Source: Pseudomonadota bacterium (lineage in GTDB: Bacteria; Pseudomonadota; Gammaproteobacteria; Burkholderiales; Burkholderiaceae_C). From it: a DNA stretch of 10,402 bases. A program made the position numbers and the translations under genes. Below are positions 1 through 6,259 of this stretch, one piece after another. Every line of letters begins with the position of its first letter. Positions within the stretch are counted from its first letter, which is position 1. The notes below the pieces were generated by a model, which was not told the DNA's origin, ran no database searches, and saw nothing but the letters and a program-made list of their open reading frames with translations. Location of the stretch: the NCBI GenBank assembly GCA_023415035.1, contig JAEZLX010000071.1, forward strand, positions 1 through 10,402, given 5' to 3'.

Positions 1-275
1 CAGGCGTGTTGCCCGCCGTGCCTGGCCTGCTGGGCCTGCCGCGCGACTACCTGATCGGCCAGCTCGGCGCCTGGCAGACCGGCCTGCGCCAGGCTTTCGA
101 GCCTGACTGCATGGCGCGTGTGGCGCGCCAGCTCTCGCCCGATGACGTGTCCGCCGTGGCGAGCTGGCTGGCTTCGCAACCGGTACCGGGCAACGCCCAT
201 CCGCAGCCGTCCCTGGCGCAGGCCATGCCCATGGAGTGCGGACTGACGCCGCCCCGGCGGGGAGGTGCGCGATGA
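1..275 (+). CDS. c-type cytochrome, C-terminal part (5' end outside window)
   Basis: The reading frame is open from the left edge (first full codon at base 3) to a TGA at 273-275, giving the last 90 residues of a protein that starts upstream. No CxxCH heme site is visible in this part. The segment has the look of the C-terminal helix region of class I (c4/c553-like) cytochromes: a helical stretch with DYLIGQLGAWQTG, then a Met in PDCMARVARQL that could be the distal heme ligand, then LSPDDVSAVASWLASQP, the usual last helix. It ends in a Pro-rich tail. Its stop overlaps the next cytochrome gene by four bases (ATGA), so the two are translationally coupled and probably serve the same periplasmic electron-transfer chain. 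Family assignment rests on this helix pattern; the heme-binding half would be needed to confirm it. Confidence 0.68.
   Translation, partial: GVLPAVPGLLGLPRDYLIGQLGAWQTGLRQAFEPDCMARVARQLSPDDVSAVASWLASQPVPGNAHPQPSLAQAMPMECGLTPPRRGGAR
261..265 (+). promoter_or_regulatory. ribosome binding site for the triheme cytochrome
   Basis: GGAGG lies six bases before the ATG at 272. It selects that start over the in-frame GTG at 236, and the protein then begins directly with a basic plus hydrophobic membrane anchor. Confidence 0.7.
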
Positions 276-1534
276 GCCGCATCCTGCTCCGCATCGCTCT
301 GGTGTTCGTGGCCTGCGTGTTGGTGTTGCTGGCGCTCGTTGGCCGGCAGCTCATGGCACCCGCCCTGCCGCCGGTGCCGGAAGGCGAGCAGCCGGCTCCG
401 TCCGCCGAACAGGTGGCGCGAGGTGCCTACCTGGCCGGGGCCGGCAACTGCATGGCGTGCCACACCGCGCGCGGGGGCGAACCCTACGCGGGTGGCCATG
501 TGGTGAACACGCCCTTTGGCAACCTGGTGGCCGGCAATCTCACACCCGACCGCGAGACCGGCATCGGTGCCTGGTCCGCCGAGGCCTTCCGGCGAGCGCT
601 GCACGAAGGGATCTCGCGTGACGGTCGCCTGCTGTACCCGGCCTTCCCTTACGCCCACACCACGCGGCTGACGGACGAGGACGCGGACGCGCTGTTTGCC
701 TACCTGCACAGCCTGCCAGCGGTGCAGCGCCAGGTCGAGCCGCACACCCTGCGCTTCCCCTACGGCACGCAGGCAGCGCTGGCCGTGTGGCGCCTGCTGA
801 ACTTTGAATCAGGCCGTCAGGTGGCGGATGCCTCGCGCGATGCCCAGTGGAACCGCGGGGCCTATCTGGTGGAGGGCGTGGCCCATTGCGCCGCCTGCCA
901 CAGCGGGCGCGATGCGCTGGGCGGTGTCGCGTCCCCGTGGGCTGGGGGGCTGATGCCCGATGGCCGCTGGTACGCGCCGTCGTTGCTCGATCCGGCCGAG
1001 GCCGGGGTGCAGGAGTGGCCGGCCGAGCGGGTGGTGGCCCTGTTGCGCGATGGCAGCGTCGAGGGCGCCACCGTCATGGGGCCGATGGCCGAGGCCGTCT
1101 TCCACGGCACAGCGCATTTGGCCGAGGAAGACCTGCGCGCGATGGCGACCTACCTCCGTGCCCTGCCCGTGAAGCGGTCAGGCAAGTCCGGCTTCCGATC
1201 TGCCGACGTGGACCAGATGGCGCTGGGTGGGCGCCTCTACGAGCAGCACTGCGCCGACTGCCACGGCGCGCAGGGCCAGGGCGCGCCGAACGCCTACCTG
1301 CCGCTGGCCGGCAACCGCGCGGTGGGCATGGATTCGCCCGTGAACACCCTGCAGGCGATCCTCAGCGGGGGCTTCCCGCCTTCGACGGCGGCCCATCCGC
1401 AGCCTTACGGCATGCCACCGTTCCGCCCCTTGCTGTCCGATAGGGAAATCGCGGCCGTGGCGACCTACGTGCGCCAGTCCTGGGGCAACCGCGCGCCAGC
1501 CGTGTCGCCGCTGGACGTGCAGCGCGTGCGCTGA
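272..1534 (+). CDS. membrane-anchored triheme cytochrome c (dehydrogenase electron-transfer subunit)
   Basis: A 420-residue protein resembling the cytochrome c subunits of membrane alcohol, gluconate or nicotinate-type dehydrogenases, which pass electrons from a periplasmic-side catalytic subunit to the respiratory chain. Residues 5-25 form an uncleaved-looking hydrophobic anchor after MSR. Three heme c attachment sites are visible: CMACH at 60-64, CAACH at 206-210 and CADCH at 327-331, one per cytochrome domain. Likely distal Met ligands are M269 or M272 in the second domain and M381 (YGMPPF) in the third. In the first domain the position where relatives often have Met (YPAMPY) reads YPAFPY (F125), with a nearby His129. 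Length matches the family, usually about 400-450 residues. The start overlaps the preceding cytochrome gene (ATGA). The catalytic subunit is not in the window, so the substrate cannot be named. Confidence 0.88.
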   Translation: MSRILLRIALVFVACVLVLLALVGRQLMAPALPPVPEGEQPAPSAEQVARGAYLAGAGNCMACHTARGGEPYAGGHVVNTPFGNLVAGNLTPDRETGIGAWSAEAFRRALHEGISRDGRLLYPAFPYAHTTRLTDEDADALFAYLHSLPAVQRQVEPHTLRFPYGTQAALAVWRLLNFESGRQVADASRDAQWNRGAYLVEGVAHCAACHSGRDALGGVASPWAGGLMPDGRWYAPSLLDPAEAGVQEWPAERVVALLRDGSVEGATVMGPMAEAVFHGTAHLAEEDLRAMATYLRALPVKRSGKSGFRSADVDQMALGGRLYEQHCADCHGAQGQGAPNAYLPLAGNRAVGMDSPVNTLQAILSGGFPPSTAAHPQPYGMPPFRPLLSDREIAAVATYVRQSWGNRAPAVSPLDVQRVR

Positions 1535-1539
1535 TGCAC

Positions 1540-1563
1540 TGACCGCCGCGCTGCAGGCGGTCA
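1540..1563. terminator. inverted repeat between convergent genes, possible bidirectional terminator
   Basis: TGACCGCC (1540-1547) and GGCGGTCA (1556-1563) form a perfect 8-bp stem with an 8-base loop, just after the cytochrome stop codon and overlapping the stop codon of the leftward gene. There is no T-tract on either side, so intrinsic termination is uncertain. Confidence 0.45.
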
Positions 1564-1854
1564 ACCGGTCAGCCGGGCCAGCAGCGACTCGCCCCATTCC
1601 CAGGGGCCGATGAGGGTAACGGTCATGGTCTGCCAGCCGTCGTCCTCGTGCTGCTGAACGTCGATGTCCCAGACGCCGTGTCCGTCCAGCGGACCGCGCG
1701 GGCCGGGGCTGTCCGTTTCGGCGGCGGAGACCAGCGCATCGATCTCCGCGCGCACCTGTGCCAGATCGTCGGCGCGCACGCTGGCGACAGCCTCCCAGCT
1801 GCCGAGGCCCTCGCCGTCGTCGCTGGCATCGAAGATCAGATACTGCATTGTCAT
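1561..1854 (-). CDS. small acidic protein of unknown function
   Basis: A 97-residue protein I cannot assign to a named family. It is strongly acidic, with no signal peptide, membrane segment or Cys. It has an N-terminal strand-like start (MQYLIFDASDDGEG), a helix around residues 26-46 (RADDLAQVRAEIDALVSAAE), a Gly/Pro loop and a C-terminal strand-like region with several Trp (WDIDVQ, WQTMTVTLIG, WEWGE). This suggests a small soluble alpha/beta fold. Two in-frame ATGs two codons apart are possible starts (1854 and 1848); neither has a clear Shine-Dalgarno sequence. It lies downstream of glcB on the same strand but beyond that gene's terminator, so it is expressed by read-through or by a promoter I cannot locate. 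Coding use is favoured by GC-rich third positions and by the non-overlapping position between real genes. Confidence 0.6.
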   Translation of the reverse strand: MTMQYLIFDASDDGEGLGSWEAVASVRADDLAQVRAEIDALVSAAETDSPGPRGPLDGHGVWDIDVQQHEDDGWQTMTVTLIGPWEWGESLLARLTG

Positions 1855-1874
1855 GGGCGGTGTCCGGGCCGGAA

Positions 1875-1907
1875 ATGGAAAAGGGAGCGCCGGGCAGGGC
1901 GCTCCCT
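1875..1907 (-). terminator. Rho-independent terminator of glcB
   Basis: Bases 1882-1891 and 1898-1907 form a perfect 10-bp GC-rich stem (AGGGAGCGCC with its complement) with a 6-base loop. On the leftward transcript the stem is followed by TTTTCCATTT. It sits 21 bases past the glcB stop codon and is the best intrinsic terminator in the window. Confidence 0.8.
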
Positions 1908-1928
1908 GGATTCAGACTCGATTGTGCG

Positions 1929-4136
1929 TCAGGCCTGGGCCTTGACCTTCAGGCGCCAGGCGTGCAGCAGCGGCTCGGTGTAACCGCTGGGCTGTTCCTT
2001 GCCCTTGAACACGAGATCCAGCGCGGCCTGGTAGGCACTGCTCGTCTTCGCGTTGCCGGCCATGGGGCGGTAGTTCGGGTCGCCGGCGTTCTGACGGTCC
2101 ACCTTGGCGGCCATGCGCTCGAAGGTGTCACGCACCTGCTGCTCGGTGACGATGCCGTGGTGCAGCCAGTTGGCCACGTGCTGGCTGGAAATGCGCAGCG
2201 TGGCGCGGTCTTCCATCAGGCCGATGTCGTTGATGTCGGGCACCTTGGAGCAGCCCACGCCCTGGTCCACCCAGCGCACCACGTAGCCCAGGATGCCCTG
2301 GATGTTGTTGTCCAGCTCGGCCTGCTTCTCGGCTTCCGTCCAGTCGGGGTTGACGCTCACGGGCACCGTCAGCAGGGCGGTGAGCAGGTCGTCGCGCAGC
2401 TTGTCGGCCTTGATCTTTTCCATGTCCTTCTGCACGTCGGAGACCAGCACCTGGTGGTAGTGCAGCGCGTGCAGCGTGGCGCCGGTGGGCGAGGGCACCC
2501 AGGCGGTGTTGGCGCCGGCCAGGGGGTGCGCGATCTTCTGCTCCAGCATGGCCTTCATCAGGTCGGGCATGGCCCACATGCCCTTGCCGATCTGCGCCTT
2601 GCCGCGCAGGCCGCAGGCCAGGCCCACCAGCACGTTGTTGCGTTCGTAGGCCTGGATCCAGGTGCTGGTCTTCATGTCGCCCTTACGGATCATCGGGCCG
2701 GCCAGCATGGCGGTGTGCATCTCGTCGCCGGTGCGGTCCAAGAAGCCGGTGTTGATGAAGGCCACGCGGCTGGCGGCGGCGGCGATGCAGGCCTTGAGGT
2801 TGACCGAGGTGCGGCGCTCCTCGTCCATGATGCCGAGCTTGACCGTGTCCTGCGGCAGGCCCAGCACCTGCTCGACGCGGCTGAACAGCTCGGCCGAGAA
2901 GGCGACTTCGGCCGGTCCGTGCATCTTGGGCTTGACGATGTAGACCGAGCCCTTGCGCGAGTTGCGGATCGCGTCCTTGCGGGTCTTCTTCAGGTCGTGG
3001 ATCGCAATGGTGGTCGTGATCATCGCGTCCATGATGCCTTCGGGAATTTCCTTGCCTTCGTCGCCCCAGAGGATGGCCGGGTTGGTCATCAGGTGACCGA
3101 CATTGCGCACGAACATGAGCGAGCGGCCGTGCAGGCTCAGCTTGCGGCCGGCGGGCGTGACGTACTCGCGGTCGGGGTTGAGACCGCGCGTCATGAGCCT
3201 GCCGCCCTTCTCGAATGACTCGGTCAGCGTGCCCTGCAGGATGCCCAGCCAGTTGCTGTAGGCCAGCACCTTGTCCTCGGCGTCGACGGCAGCCACCGAA
3301 TCCTCTAGGTCGAGGATGGTGGACAGCGCGGCCTCGATCGCCAGGTCGCTCACACCGGCAGGGTCGGTCTTGCCGATCGGCGTGTCGGGGCGGATCTGGA
3401 TCTCCAGGTGCAGGCCGTTGTGCCTGAGCAGCACGGCACTCGGCTTCCTGGCTTCACCCTGGTAGCCGATGAACTGGGCCGGTTCCTGCAGCCTGGAGGT
3501 CTTGCCGTCGGCCAGCGTCACCACCAGCTCGCCATCCTTGTTGACCTTGTAGGCGGTCGAGCCCACGTGCGAGCCCTTTTTCAGCGGGGCGCAGCGGTCG
3601 AGCACGTGGCGGCAGTACTCGATGACCTTGGCGCCGCGTTTGGGGTTGTAGCCGCCCTTTTTGCCGACCTTGCCGCAGCCCTTGTCTTCGGAGATGACGT
3701 CGGTGCCGTAGAGCGCGTCGTACAGCGAGCCCCAGCGAGCATTGGCGGCGTTCAGCGCATAGCGGGCGTTGAGGATGGGCACCACCAGCTGCGGTCCGGC
3801 CTGCGTGGCCAGTTCCTCGTCCACGTTCTTCGTCGTGGCCTTGACCTTGCCGGGATCGGGCACGAGGTAACCGATGGTCTCCAGGAACTTGCGGTAGCCG
3901 GCCATGTCGCGGATCGGGCCAGGGTTGGCACTGTGCCATTTGTCCAGCTCCGCCTGCAGGCGGTCGCGCTCGGCCAGCAGCGCGGCATTGCGCGGCGCGA
4001 GGTCGGCCACGATGGCGTCAAACCCCTTCCAGAAGGCGGCGCTGGCCACACCGGTGCCGGGCAGCACGCGCTGTTCGATGAAGTCGTAGAGCTCTTTGGC
4101 GACCTGCAGGCCGTGGATGCGGATGCGTTCTGTCAT
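1929..4136 (-). CDS. glcB: malate synthase G
   Basis: A 735-residue enzyme condensing glyoxylate with acetyl-CoA and water to (S)-malate and CoA, in the cytoplasm; it is the usual form for growth on glycolate or glyoxylate. Length fits the single-chain G form (about 720-740). Family hallmarks are present: the conserved-Arg segment HGRSLMFVRNVGHLM (336-350); the Mg-binding acidic residues in GIMDEERRTSVNL (E439) and INTGFLDRTGDE (D467); and the C-terminal catalytic block with GCSKVPD (C629) and MEDRATLRISSQH (D643, the likely catalytic base). The ATG at 4136 has AAGGAG (4143-4148 on the complementary strand) six bases upstream. It lies 45 bases after the haloacid dehalogenase gene on the same strand, so the two are probably co-transcribed, and a strong terminator follows. 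No damage is seen. Assignment is secure. Confidence 0.97.
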   Translation of the reverse strand: MTERIRIHGLQVAKELYDFIEQRVLPGTGVASAAFWKGFDAIVADLAPRNAALLAERDRLQAELDKWHSANPGPIRDMAGYRKFLETIGYLVPDPGKVKATTKNVDEELATQAGPQLVVPILNARYALNAANARWGSLYDALYGTDVISEDKGCGKVGKKGGYNPKRGAKVIEYCRHVLDRCAPLKKGSHVGSTAYKVNKDGELVVTLADGKTSRLQEPAQFIGYQGEARKPSAVLLRHNGLHLEIQIRPDTPIGKTDPAGVSDLAIEAALSTILDLEDSVAAVDAEDKVLAYSNWLGILQGTLTESFEKGGRLMTRGLNPDREYVTPAGRKLSLHGRSLMFVRNVGHLMTNPAILWGDEGKEIPEGIMDAMITTTIAIHDLKKTRKDAIRNSRKGSVYIVKPKMHGPAEVAFSAELFSRVEQVLGLPQDTVKLGIMDEERRTSVNLKACIAAAASRVAFINTGFLDRTGDEMHTAMLAGPMIRKGDMKTSTWIQAYERNNVLVGLACGLRGKAQIGKGMWAMPDLMKAMLEQKIAHPLAGANTAWVPSPTGATLHALHYHQVLVSDVQKDMEKIKADKLRDDLLTALLTVPVSVNPDWTEAEKQAELDNNIQGILGYVVRWVDQGVGCSKVPDINDIGLMEDRATLRISSQHVANWLHHGIVTEQQVRDTFERMAAKVDRQNAGDPNYRPMAGNAKTSSAYQAALDLVFKGKEQPSGYTEPLLHAWRLKVKAQA

Positions 4137-4181
4137 GGAAGACTCCTTGGGGACAAATGGAAAAAAAACGGTGTTGGTGGT

Positions 4182-4880
4182 TCAGTCGAAGAAGGCCAGC
4201 ACCTCGCGCAGGCTGGAGCCGGCGCGGGTGGGGGGCGTGTCCAGCTCCTCGAAGGGCAGGCTCTGGCGGTCCACCCACAGCGTGCGGTAGCCATGCCAGG
4301 TCGCGCCGAGCGCGTCCCAGGCGTTGCTGCTGACAAAGACGATCTGCGAGGCCTTGAGTCCGGTGGCCTGCTCGCCCAGGGCGTAGGCCTGCGGGTGAGT
4401 CTTGAACACGCGCACCGCGTCGCAGCTGAGGATGTGGTCCAGCAGGCCGTCCAGGCCCGCGCTGCGCACGGCGATGCGCAGCATGTCCGGGTCGCCGTTG
4501 CTCAGGATGCCGGTGGTGATGCTGCGTGTCTTCAGGGTCTGCAGCACCTCGCGGGTGTCGGGGAAGGCGGACAGGTGCCGGTACTGGTTCATCAGCTGAG
4601 CCGCGCGTGCCTCGAAGGTCGGCCAGTCCTGTCGCGCGGCGGGCACCAGGGCCTTGATCGACCAGCGCAGCGAGGCTTCGGTCAGCGCCCAGAAGGGCCG
4701 GTAGTGAGCGCCATGGCCGCTGGTGGTCACCAGCCGCGTGTATTCGATCTGCTTGTCGCGCCACAGGCGCGCAAGCAGAGTCCCCTGGCCGGGAAACAGC
4801 TGCTCGGCCAGCAGCGAGACGCTGTACACGTCGAACAGCGTGCCATAGGCGTCGAAGAGAACGGCGCGGGGATGGTCCAT
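4182..4880 (-). CDS. L-2-haloacid dehalogenase (haloacid dehalogenase type II)
   Basis: A 232-residue HAD-superfamily hydrolase expected to convert (S)-2-haloacids to (R)-2-hydroxyacids, for example chloroacetate to glycolate, via an aspartyl ester. I chose the ATG at 4880 over the in-frame ATG at 4898 because it puts the nucleophile in FDAYGTLFD at D10, the conserved Thr at T14 and the haloacid-binding Arg at R41, the same numbers as in characterised L-2-haloacid dehalogenases of 232 residues. Other active-site matches: S127-N128 in LSNGDPD, K160 in VFKTHPQAY with Y166, and S184, N186, D189 in FVSSNAWDALGA. This last motif separates true dehalogenases from generic HAD phosphatases. Neither start has a strong Shine-Dalgarno sequence. 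It is the first gene of a leftward pair with malate synthase G. Actual substrate, and whether dehalogenation is the physiological role, cannot be told from sequence. Confidence 0.92.
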   Translation of the reverse strand: MDHPRAVLFDAYGTLFDVYSVSLLAEQLFPGQGTLLARLWRDKQIEYTRLVTTSGHGAHYRPFWALTEASLRWSIKALVPAARQDWPTFEARAAQLMNQYRHLSAFPDTREVLQTLKTRSITTGILSNGDPDMLRIAVRSAGLDGLLDHILSCDAVRVFKTHPQAYALGEQATGLKASQIVFVSSNAWDALGATWHGYRTLWVDRQSLPFEELDTPPTRAGSSLREVLAFFD

Positions 4881-5016
4881 GGGTTCACTGTATTCCATAC
4901 ATCAACGTCCATTGAACGCACGAATGCCAAAAGATCAGTGACTTTTTTGTGGGTAATGCAGGGCGTTGCCAGAAAACCGCGCCGTGGGCGACCCATCCTG
5001 TTTCAGGTATGGAGGG

Positions 5017-5045
5017 TTGCGGAAATATGTGTGTACAAATATAAT
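5017..5045 (+). promoter_or_regulatory. sigma70-type promoter of the betaine-type transporter operon
   Basis: A perfect -10 box TATAAT (5040-5045) is preceded at 17 bases by TTGCGG (5017-5022), a weak match to TTGACA sharing the TTG. The predicted transcript start is near 5052, giving an untranslated leader of about 150 bases before the binding-protein ATG at 5201. AATATG (5024-5029) and CATATT (5055-5060) form a spaced inverted repeat bracketing the -10 box and start point, a possible regulator site. Confidence 0.62.
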
Positions 5046-5059
5046 TCGATCAAGCATAT

Positions 5060-5072
5060 TCATGTTTCATGA
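5060..5072. promoter_or_regulatory. palindrome just downstream of the predicted transcription start
   Basis: TCATG-TTT-CATGA is a perfect 5-bp inverted repeat with a 3-base spacer, centred about 14 bases after the predicted start. The position would suit a repressor operator. A site this short could be chance, and no regulator can be named for it. Confidence 0.3.
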
Positions 5073-5078
5073 CGCCGG

Positions 5079-5165
5079 CCCTCTCTGTCGAGGGTTGGGT
5101 GCCGCCTGCGGCGGCCAGCGTCCGGTGGTCTGCGACTGCCTTCGTGCCCGTGCCCCGCGCGCGGG
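5079..5165 (+). other. structured mRNA leader of the transporter operon
   Basis: Three self-complementary elements lie in the predicted untranslated leader: CCCTC/GAGGG (5079-5083 with 5090-5094), GCCGCC-TGC-GGCGGC (5101-5115), and the perfect 12-base palindrome CCCGCGCGCGGG (5154-5165). The last ends 24 bases before the ribosome binding site. I do not recognise a known riboswitch class. In GC-rich DNA such hairpins are frequent, so a function is only a possibility. Confidence 0.3.
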
Positions 5166-5189
5166 ATCACCCCGACATCCCCGATCAGC

Positions 5190-5195
5190 AGGAGG
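5190..5195 (+). promoter_or_regulatory. ribosome binding site for the substrate-binding protein
   Basis: AGGAGG lies five bases before the ATG at 5201. It selects this start over in-frame upstream codons, and the protein then opens with a clean lipoprotein signal. Confidence 0.85.
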
Positions 5196-5200
5196 AATCC

Positions 5201-6259
5201 ATGAACGCTTCACCGCTCCGCATCACCGTGGGCGCCTGTTTTGGCGCCGCGCTTCTTGCACTGGCTGCCTGTGGCCAGGACAGCCGCGACACGTCCACGC
5301 CGGCGGCATCTGCCGACGCGCCGTCCCAGGCCGCCACCTGCGGCAAAGTCACCGTGGCCACGATGAACTGGCAGTCCGCCGAGGTGCTGGCCAGCATCGA
5401 CCGCTTCATCATGACCCACGGCTATGGCTGCGAGGTCGAGATCGTGCCGGGCGACACCATGCCGACCCTGACCTCCATGATGGAAAAGGGCCAGCCCGAC
5501 GTGGCGCCCGAAGCCTGGATCAACGCCGTTCGCGAGCCGCTTGAGGCGGCCGTGAAGGAAGGCAAGCTGCACTACGCCGCGCGAGCGCTCAGCGACGGTG
5601 GCGTCGAAGGCTGGTGGATTCCGAAGTACCTGGCCGACGCGCACCCCGAGATCAAGACGATCGATGACGCGCTGGCGCGTCCTGACCTGTTCCCGGCGCC
5701 CGAGCAGAAGGGCAAGGGCGCGGTGCACAACTGTCCCTCCGGCTGGAATTGCCAGATCACGACCGAGAACGCCTTCAAGGCCTGGGACGCGGCCTCGAAG
5801 AACTTCGTGCTGCTGGATACCGGTTCGGCGGCCGGTCTGGACGGCTCCATCGCCAAGGCCTATGAACGCCGGGAAGGCTGGCTGGGCTACTACTGGGCGC
5901 CGACCTCCATCCTGGGCAAGTACGACATGGTGCGCCTGGACGCCGGCGTGCCGCTGGACCGCGAGGCCTTCGACAGCTGCAACAGCCGCGCCTGCGACAA
6001 GCCCAGCAAGACGGACTGGCCGCGCGCCGAGGTCATCACCGTGGTGACCGACCGCTTCAAGAACGCGGGCGGTCCGGCTTATGAATACCTCACGCAGCGC
6101 AGCTGGAACAACGACACCGTCAACAAGCTGCTGGCCTGGATGAGCGACAACCAGGCCACGGGTGACGACGGCGCGCGCCACTTCCTGCGCAACAGTCCCG
6201 AGGTGTGGACGCCCTGGGTCACGCCCGACGCGGCGGACAAGATCAAGACGGCGCTTTGA
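5201..6259 (+). CDS. proX: glycine betaine/proline-type ABC transporter substrate-binding lipoprotein
   Basis: A 352-residue solute-binding protein of the ProX/OpuAC type that captures a quaternary amine (glycine betaine, proline betaine or a relative) outside the inner membrane and hands it to the permease. The N-terminus is a lipoprotein signal: MNASPLRITV, a hydrophobic stretch, then the lipobox LAAC with C24 as the lipidated Cys. After a Ser/Thr/Ala/Pro linker the mature fold starts near TCGKVTVATMNW (46-57). Candidate ligand-cage aromatics are W57, W106 (PEAWINAV), W138/W139 (EGWWIPKY), W182 (CPSGWNC) and YYW at 230-232. Mature Cys residues occur as pairs likely to form disulfides (C47/C77, C178/C184, C260/C265). 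It is the first gene of the operon, with a perfect ribosome binding site; its stop overlaps the permease ATG (TGATG). Family is clear; the exact ligand is not. Confidence 0.9.
   Translation: MNASPLRITVGACFGAALLALAACGQDSRDTSTPAASADAPSQAATCGKVTVATMNWQSAEVLASIDRFIMTHGYGCEVEIVPGDTMPTLTSMMEKGQPDVAPEAWINAVREPLEAAVKEGKLHYAARALSDGGVEGWWIPKYLADAHPEIKTIDDALARPDLFPAPEQKGKGAVHNCPSGWNCQITTENAFKAWDAASKNFVLLDTGSAAGLDGSIAKAYERREGWLGYYWAPTSILGKYDMVRLDAGVPLDREAFDSCNSRACDKPSKTDWPRAEVITVVTDRFKNAGGPAYEYLTQRSWNNDTVNKLLAWMSDNQATGDDGARHFLRNSPEVWTPWVTPDAADKIKTAL

Larger units (their letters stand above)
4881..5200. other. divergent intergenic regulatory region
   Basis: About 320 bases between the leftward dehalogenase gene and the rightward binding-protein gene. 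I see no convincing gene in it. Bases 4920-4960 hold an imperfect stem CAAAAG (4928-4933) / CTTTTTTG (4942-4949). Bases 5023-5072 are strikingly AT-rich for this genome and carry the rightward promoter and a small palindrome. Bases 5073-5190 are GC-rich with several potential hairpins. A leftward promoter for the dehalogenase-glcB pair should also be here; TTGGCA (complement of 4926-4931) could be its -35, but I found no matching -10 at the right spacing. Confidence 0.7.

Noticed and set aside
47..745. Leftward open frame of 232 codons opposite the two cytochrome genes
   Set aside because: It runs through both cytochrome genes and their overlap; composition indicates an antisense shadow.
1758..3218. 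Long rightward open frame (486 codons) opposite malate synthase G
   Set aside because: It is antisense to a fully intact glcB with all catalytic motifs. Its translation is rich in His, Val, Gly and Gln, as expected from reading a GC-rich gene backwards.
4928..4949. CAAAAG...CTTTTTTG as an intrinsic terminator
   Set aside because: The stem is AT-rich with unpaired T residues and no gene ends near it; more likely part of the divergent promoter region.
3408..5072. Rightward open frame of 554 codons across the glcB 5' end, the dehalogenase gene and the promoter region
   Set aside because: It spans two well-supported leftward genes and an AT-rich promoter and shows no recognisable domain.
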